Origin: Blattamonas nauphoetae
Taxonomy: Eukaryota; Preaxostyla; Oxymonadida
Assembly (NCBI GenBank): GCA_033064195.1
Contig: JARBJD010000657.1
Coordinates: 1-25,663, forward strand
Length of the DNA: 25,663 bases
Direction: 5' to 3'
Shown piece by piece: positions 20,271-25,663 of this stretch. The notes under the pieces are model-generated. The model worked only from the letters and a program-made list of their open reading frames with translations, was not told where the DNA came from and ran no database searches. The stretch's first letter is position 1; each line of letters opens with the position of its first letter. Both the position numbers and the translations under genes were made by a program.

Positions 20271-21094
20271 TAGAAATTCTCAGTTGTGATCGGATTCGAA
20301 TACTGAGTGACCACCGTCCGTCGAGGCTGTCGATGGGAGCTGGAGTTGACTTTTCAGACGGAACATAGTGGAGGATGGGCTCGGAGATCAAGGAAAATGA
20401 ACTTGAATATCAGGGAAGAGAGGTGAAATGACCAAATGGAATGCATACTTCGGTCTGGGTAGTGGAGAATTAAATGCCGGCGGTGTAGAGAAGATGGAGA
20501 GTCGGGAGGGCTATATGTTCGTGAATCCGACGACAAAGTTCCGGAAAAATGTCTGGAAGGGTCTCTCATTGTAAGACGCGTTAATGGGAAGGAACAGTCC
20601 GAGATCAACCCAGGATCTCTTTGACCACGATGAACCCAGATTGTAAAAAAGTCAGAGAGTAAGAAATGAGCAAAAAAGTGGAAGTGATGTGGATATTGAG
20701 GTGTTTGTTGAATAAAATGCGGTAAAGAATCGATAAGAACGAGTGTAATGACAGATCTGCGGGTAGACTTTCAGGGTATGCCAATAAACCCCTCAAATCC
20801 AAAGAACTCAAATGTCCACGAAAAAGTGAAAGATTAGGGGAAGATGAATCCATCCTCGCTGTTATAGTTTGTGCAAACACCGGTGGGAGGAGATGAAGGT
20901 CAATCTTTATGAGTTGATCAACTGGACAAAGTGATTTATGGGGAACTGTTGAAGGACAATATGTGTAAATATTCATTTTACTGCAATTATCACTCACTCA
21001 TTGAGAAAAGGAAGAGAAAAGCAGGAAAACAATGAAATGGCGAGAAAAAGTGATCTGCCCATATCACTCCACTGAGTCCTCTCCTCTCTTCATC
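20271..21094. other. Gene-poor spacer with one repeat fragment
   Basis: Only short frames of poor composition on both strands. The one identifiable item is the inverted fragment of the dispersed repeat at 20747-20774. Confidence 0.45.
20747..20774 (-). repeat. Dispersed repeat, 28-bp inverted fragment (copy C)
   Basis: Its reverse complement matches the end of copy B (CTGAAAGTCTA, then CGCAGATCTGTCAT) with a single mismatch in 28 bases. It shows that the repeat also occurs outside the nested insertion and in the other orientation. Confidence 0.65.
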
Positions 21095-21167
21095 TCTATT
21101 CCCTCTCCCTCATCTCCTCTATTCCCTCTCCCTCATCTCCTCTATTCATCTCTATTCCGTCTTCATC
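21078..21167 (+). repeat. Polypyrimidine tract with 23-bp tandem repeat
   Basis: Two perfect adjacent copies of a 23-bp unit (starting TCTATTCCCTCTCCC) occupy 21095-21117 and 21118-21140. They are followed by partial copies (TCTATTC) and flanked by similar CT-rich sequence. It is a minisatellite-like tract with no coding value. Confidence 0.8.
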
Positions 21168-22129
21168 TCTGTGGTGGGGTTTTCACTCTGGGTTGTGTTT
21201 TGCGCTGATCTGAGATGCATGGGAGAATTGGAGAGAGTAAAAGAATGAGATGAAAATGATAGAGAGAAACGAGAAGAATATGAGGAGAAAAACAACACTG
21301 AAGATTGTATTGATGATTCAAACCATTTCCCAACATCTCCGTCTATTCATTTATTCTCCCCGGACCATATAGTATAATTTTTGATAGTTCCAAAGCAGTC
21401 AATCGCTGGTGTTCGTGTTTGCTTGACACTACTGTTTTTCTGATGCTCCGCCAACGGTATCCTAGGGATGGATCGTTCGTGCTTTCACAACTCCATGGTG
21501 ATACGAAGTTCATTGAGCGAATACTTCTGGAAGAAATCTTTATGATCATGTAGACTAGATGAGAGGATAAATGCAATAGTGAAAAGCCATTAAATCCGCA
21601 AACCATTTGAACACAGTGCGAGACACAAATCGTCTAGATCCTCATCCTCACTCTCCATCCTGGAATGGAACATCTTTGAATATAATGAACTTGTTGAAGC
21701 AAACATTCTTTTGATGCAGAAGGATTCATCAGCCATGGTTTTCAACTACTACTGTGATGTGTCGACCATCGGTTTTTCAGTCCGTGTCTTCAGCTTGTAG
21801 AACTGCTTTTAACTCGGTGAGTGTTTTCTGTGGCTTCGAAGAAGCTGAATAAATGATGAGCAGAACATACCGTAGAATCTTTGGAACCATGTTCATCATA
21901 AACTTCCAAATTTAGAGACTTCAAGAAAAGACGAAGAACATACCAGTTCAGTGGACGGAAGACAGTTGTATTCAAGTTGTACGAGATTATCGGTTTGTGA
22001 TTGGGATGATAAATACCCAATTGTCTGTCGCCCTTAATTCACATCGGTCAGAACAAAATCTACTGGGGGATCCTGACACCTTCCTCTCCATCTTCGCCCG
22101 CTCCCTTCTCCTCCCCATCTTGGCATGTT
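21168..22129. other. No gene recognised
   Basis: A - strand frame at 21343-21606 contains NGFSLLHLSS and, later, LTALELSKIILYG. These faintly recall ankyrin-repeat cores, but with no proper repeat spacing this is not enough for a call. Nothing else is seen. Confidence 0.4.
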
Positions 22130-22490
22130 AATTGGATTGGACGTTGCCAATGTTGGACTGGACAATCGACCTCTATTGGACATTCATTTTAGACTTGCTT
22201 CTCTCATCCTCAATTCACTCATTCAATCATTTTCACAAAGAAATGACAATAATCACTTAAGAAATAGCGAAATGGAGATAATTTGATCATATTTAGCCAA
22301 GTGTGAATCTCGACTTGATCCACCCACCATTGGACGTCATTGGACGTGACCGGACATTTCGCTGAAATTTTTTTCTGAAGTCTACACAATTAGTGCATCC
22401 CGTTTATTGAGGTTTTGACGAGTCGGCAAAATTGGACAGTCCAATGGACTGTCCAGTCCTGAACTGTCCAATCGACACCTATTAAGGGAT
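22130..22490. repeat. Cluster of GGAC/GTCC motifs
   Basis: TTGGA, TGGAC and TCCA words recur many times in this stretch. ACTGGACAATCGACCTCTAT (about 22155) and ACTGTCCAATCGACACCTAT (about 22463) are near copies, and a third relative (ACTGGACAATCCCACCTC) lies at about 24039. It may be a remnant of small mobile-element ends or a protein-binding array. Confidence 0.5.
22433..22455. repeat. 23-bp palindrome
   Basis: TGGACAGTCCA (22433-22443) and TGGACTGTCCA (22445-22455) are exact reverse complements around a single A. It sits inside the GGAC motif cluster. Confidence 0.8.
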
Positions 22491-22751
22491 TGAGTTACAT
22501 CCTCATCTCAATTACGGTTTGATGTTCACATGTCTCTCACTTTTTTTTGAATACTAGGCGACTTCGTCTCGGTTTTGAAATACCGTGGGGTCATAAATCG
22601 CGACGCAAAGTCAACAGATCTAGAATTCATTCATTCTTCCCCAGACACAACATCTCTCACCCCACGATTGATATCACCATCGAATCTCTATGCTTGAACT
22701 CAAATGTGAATTTCTCATTCTAAATTCATCTTTTATTCCTTTCTGTTCCAG

Positions 22752-23740
22752 CCTTCGTTTCGCATCCTTTCCTCAAAGTTCTGCCTCGATGATACGTGAC
22801 TTTTCACTGGTGAGATCAACTTACTTGAGTTTCTTCAATTTATGATGTGGAATCCGATATTCTCTGTATTCAGGTCGCTTCTGCGGCTATGTCAATCGTT
22901 GGGATGATCTGTGTGATCATTTATATCTTCCCTGTTGTCTTAATCAATGTTTGTTTGCTTCTTCTGCTCATTCTTTCAATTCTTCTTCTCATAGCAACTG
23001 AGATTCATTGCATGATGACTCCTCACAATGTGGGGAATGAGTTCTTTTCATTGAATATGAATCTCTACTGCTCGTATGCACAGATTCATCCTCTACAGTA
23101 TGTTCTCTTTCATGTTTTTCCCTCATCTTCCAGATATATTTGTCCAAACGCATTGGTGAGCGCTGACCTGCTCGATCACCATTGATTGTGTTCTGGACAC
23201 GCCTCTGCTCCTGTTTGGAATCATCCGCATATTTCCAAAGAATTGCAGTCAAATGCAAGAATTTGTGTTCTGGATACCTTGACGGATATTCACAGCAATT
23301 GTGATGATTCTTGGTATCATGTTTAGGTCCACTCTCAACCACACCCAAGCCCTCATCTCCACAAGTATCAACGCTGTGTGTGCTCGAACCAATTCATCAG
23401 AGAAGTACCGCGTAACTGTCTTGGCGGAATCAAAAGGCTGTCTGTGACTCCATCGAACTATTTCTCCAAGGAGTTGGGTTACTGCGGCACAACTCTTCTA
23501 ACTTCGGGAAACTCAGTGTCGATGATGATTCTCTTCACCTCTGTGGTTGATGGTCGGGTCAGTATGTCTTTTGAACGAGATTGTTGCTGACACCTCCGGA
23601 TGTCCACATTTCTCTTGTTTGTCATTCCGCATGCCTCATTCATTTTCTTCTCTCATTCCAGTTCTTTCCCGTGTTGGTTATCTGCATCACTCCTCATTGC
23701 ACATGTTACGATTGTGGCTGCCCAGCACGTCGTTCACAAC
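22752..23740 (+). pseudogene. Multi-pass membrane protein gene with short introns, probably degraded
   Basis: Candidate exons follow good acceptors and donors. 22752-22809 encodes LRFASFPQSSASMIRDFSL. After an intron at 22810-22873 (GTGAGA..TTCAG) comes a membrane span (SAAMSIVGMICVIIYIF). A 42-nt intron at 22953-22994 precedes TEIHCMMTPHNVGNEFF and MNLYCSYAQIHP, and an intron at 23098-23133 (GTATGT..CCAG) follows. Further downstream LLLFGIIRIFPKNCSQMQEF and RIFTAIVMILGIMF are membrane-like but separated by a stop in the same frame, and the last cysteine-rich piece (CITPHCTCYDCGCPARR, near 23690) follows another acceptor. The general plan, and a His-Asn-x-Gly stretch before a span, recalls Frag1/DRAM/Sfk1-type proteins, but this is weak. 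It could also be an intact gene whose splicing I have not solved. Confidence 0.4.
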
Positions 23741-24079
23741 AAAGATAAGAATGAATAAACTGCAGCGGCGTTTTATATTCATGGGAGGAAAGGAACATAT
23801 CGGCCCAACTAACAAGATATCAGCAAGAATACGAGATCTCACATCAACAGTACAGATCCTCGCAAAGTTGTAAACTGAAATATCTTTTTCTTTCAATTGG
23901 TTTTATTTGGGGTGCATTTCATGTACACAACGACAAATCGTTCATTTAACAATCCCTGCGGAGAAAATATGTTCGGAGCCAAACCAATATCATGGGTCAG
24001 ATCTCTCATCGCACAAATAGGAGACTGGACATTGGACTGGACAATCCCACCTCGACTGGACACAGCTTAACAGGCCAAT
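23741..24079. other. No gene; one GGAC motif copy
   Basis: No coding signal is seen. At 24027-24060 a stretch of TGGAC words (TTGGACTGGACAATCCC) repeats the motif found at 22155. Confidence 0.45.
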
Positions 24080-25663
24080 CCCCATCCATTCCTCTCCACT
24101 TCTCTTCCCCATCCATCCCATCTTCCTCCTCATCTGGAGTATGTGGCGGCTTGTCTTCTCGTTCTCCCCTCCGTCGCTGCTGGTGCAATCTCATCGTCCG
24201 CTGGAATGGGAGCTTCTTCCTCGTCTGGAACTGGTACGCTCCTTCATCTGGAATGGGCACTTCGTCCTCATCTTGGAGTGGTGCCTCTTCCTCATCTGGA
24301 ATTGGAGGCGGCTCGTCTTCATCTGGAAGGTTCGTCGTCGTCAGAAGGAGGGGTGGTTCTTCTCTTCGTTGTTCTCCGTCCATCTTTGCTTTGTGATGCC
24401 ATCATCTGTTGGATCAGGCACTTCTTCTTCAACAGGAACAGGTACTTCCTCTTCGTCTGGAATTGGCGGTTGTTCATCGAGAGGAGGATCATCAAAATTG
24501 TCGTTCTGGTCATCACCTCCTCTTCAACAGACGGAGTTGCGTCGATATTGAGAGGAGACGATGTGAACAAAGGATTGTGTGTCGAAGGAACAAATGAATC
24601 CAGTCCATCCAATTCAGCGAGCAGATCGTCAATTTCTGTCGATTTCACCGCCTTTCTTCTTCGATTTTCTCCTTCTTGTCCTTCTTCTTTTCTTCTTCTT
24701 CCGCTTCTTCTTCTCTCCCTCATCTCACTCTTCAGCTGGAGGTGTCTCAGTCACACCTTGTTTCTGTTCGTCTTTCCCATCTTCCTTCTGGTCTCCTTCC
24801 ACAATCGCTTCTTCCCAATCTTCAGGAGCGACCTTGGCTTCTTCAGGTGTTGTCTGTTGTGCTGTGTCTTCGTCGAGGTCAATTGCGTTCTTCAGCATCT
24901 ACAGGAATTGGTGGCTCTTCTTCAGTGGGTGCTGGCTCGTCGGGTGGAGTTGAACGTCGTCGTCTGGTGGAGGAGGGAGGTTGGTGCTCGTCCACATCCA
25001 TCGGAGCCTCTTCTGCGTCGTCGGGGATTGGTGGTTCTTCTTCTTCCGGTTGGGGCAGGGGCTCGTTCTGCGGTACGAGCTGCTGCCTTCTTCCTCGCGT
25101 TTCCGCTCATCTTCTTCGGCTTGTTCGCGAGCCAGTCTCTCTTCTTCTTCTTCCCTCCATCCCTTCTCTCCTCTTCCTGCTGTTGCCTGCAGCAGCTTCC
25201 TCTTTCTTCCCTGTTTCTGCCTCCTATTCCTCTTTCGGCTCTTCCTGTTCTTTTCCTTCTGATTCCGCTCTTCTTCTTCCTGTCACCGCCTCTTCCTCAT
25301 CTTCTCCGTCCACATCCGGAAAGCTCAAATCCACTCCTTTCTGAGCATCTCGAGTGTTCTCTATTCCTTCTGCTCTTCCTCCTTCTTCGCAATCTGGTCT
25401 TCCAGCCACGTTGTCTCCCCTCCCTCCCCCGAAGCTTTGAACAACCATTGGCACGCTCTTCTTCTCTTCGTCCTCCCTTTCCTCGTTCTCCTCGTCAAAT
25501 CCATCAATCTTGACTTCCACCTTTCCTTTCTCGGCAGCTTTTGGCTGCTGTTTGAGATGAATGAGCAAATCGTTTCAGTTTTCTGTTTGTCGTTGTCTCT
25601 CCGTTCCTGCTCTCTTTCTTCTTCTTCCTTCTGTTTCTGCTCCATTGCTTGCTGAGCAAGGAG
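24080..25663 (-). pseudogene. Acidic coiled-coil and Pro-Ile-Pro-Asp-Glu repeat protein, partial, likely degraded
   Basis: On the - strand the right part is a charged coiled coil (KQKEEEEREQERRDNDKQK; RLAREQAEEDERKREEEGSS) mixed with an acidic linker (KIDGFDEENEEREDEEKK; FPDVDGEDEEEAVTG). It is followed by TPEEAKVAPEDWEEAIVEGD, then IDDLLAELDGLDSF. A degenerate tandem repeat of about 24 bp then encodes PIPDEEE/PIPDEDE-like units (about 24460-24120). The sense is carried in several frames in turn, so the gene is broken or has unseen introns. It runs off the right edge. Acidic coil stretches like this occur in the surface-protein relic to the left, so it may be part of a related gene. The long + strand frame across this stretch is a composition shadow. 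Confidence 0.5.

Noticed and set aside
21343-21606. Ankyrin-repeat fragment on the - strand
   Set aside because: Only two short core-like pieces, without the 33-residue spacing or the Gly-x-Thr-x-Leu-His pattern.
22752-23740. Firm assignment to the Frag1/DRAM/Sfk1 family
   Set aside because: Only loose resemblance (membrane spans and a His-Asn-x-Gly stretch). The order and spacing of the spans cannot be confirmed in the broken frame.
24143-25513. A 456-codon open frame on the + strand
   Set aside because: Its product is a monotonous run of Leu, Ser and Phe, as expected from reading a Glu/Lys-rich coding strand backwards. The - strand shows sensible acidic, coiled-coil and repeat features.
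1-25663. tRNA, rRNA, CRISPR array or bacterial operon
   Set aside because: No cloverleaf-like A/B box pair, conserved rRNA stretch, regularly spaced repeat-spacer array or ribosome-binding-site pattern was seen.

Overview
The window looks like nuclear DNA of a protist with very short spliceosomal introns. The mix of families points to an oxymonad (Preaxostyla, Blattamonas-like): a coiled-coil plus SPRY protein, HEAT/ARM-like solenoid proteins, very large cysteine-patterned beta-helix-type surface proteins with acidic or coiled-coil stretches, and a C-terminal membrane anchor. This placement rests on protein style and gene structure recalled from memory, not on a search. Nothing looks bacterial: there are no operons, ribosome-binding sites, tRNA or rRNA genes, or CRISPR array.

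Layout. 1-2155 is mostly non-coding, with one possible small gene at 1216-1698 (intron directly after its ATG) and a perfect hairpin at 2049-2074. 2156-3031 is a frameshifted coiled-coil/SPRY relic on the + strand. 3079-3485 holds an unrecognised open exon. 3550-7391 is the best gene of the window: a + strand, roughly 1,200-residue Ser/Pro-rich alpha-solenoid protein in at least five exons, split by introns of 25-41 nt. Its frame stays open for 162 codons beyond its stop. 7988-9017 is a decayed HEAT-like family member.

The centre is a nested structure. On the - strand a large surface-protein relic runs from about 20270 down to 17030, and what looks like the C-terminal membrane anchor of such a protein lies at 9384-9772. 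Between them sit about 7.2 kb of inserted DNA: a repeat of about 105 bp (copy A) split by two abutting terminal-inverted-repeat (TIR) elements (9815-10200 and 10199-14590), then a GC-richer degraded passenger gene on the - strand (14987-16735), then a second, unsplit copy of the repeat (copy B, 16835-16942). Copy B acts as a natural empty-site reference for copy A.

To the right, 20271-22750 is gene-poor, with a polypyrimidine tandem repeat, a repeat fragment and a cluster of GGAC-rich palindromic motifs. 22752-23740 carries a degraded multi-pass membrane protein gene with short introns (+). 24080-25663 is an acidic, coiled-coil, Pro-Ile-Pro-Asp-Glu repeat protein relic on the - strand running off the right edge.

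Overall this is an accessory, relic-rich region in which only one multi-exon gene looks largely intact. The most notable system is the nested insertion between 9773 and 16942.
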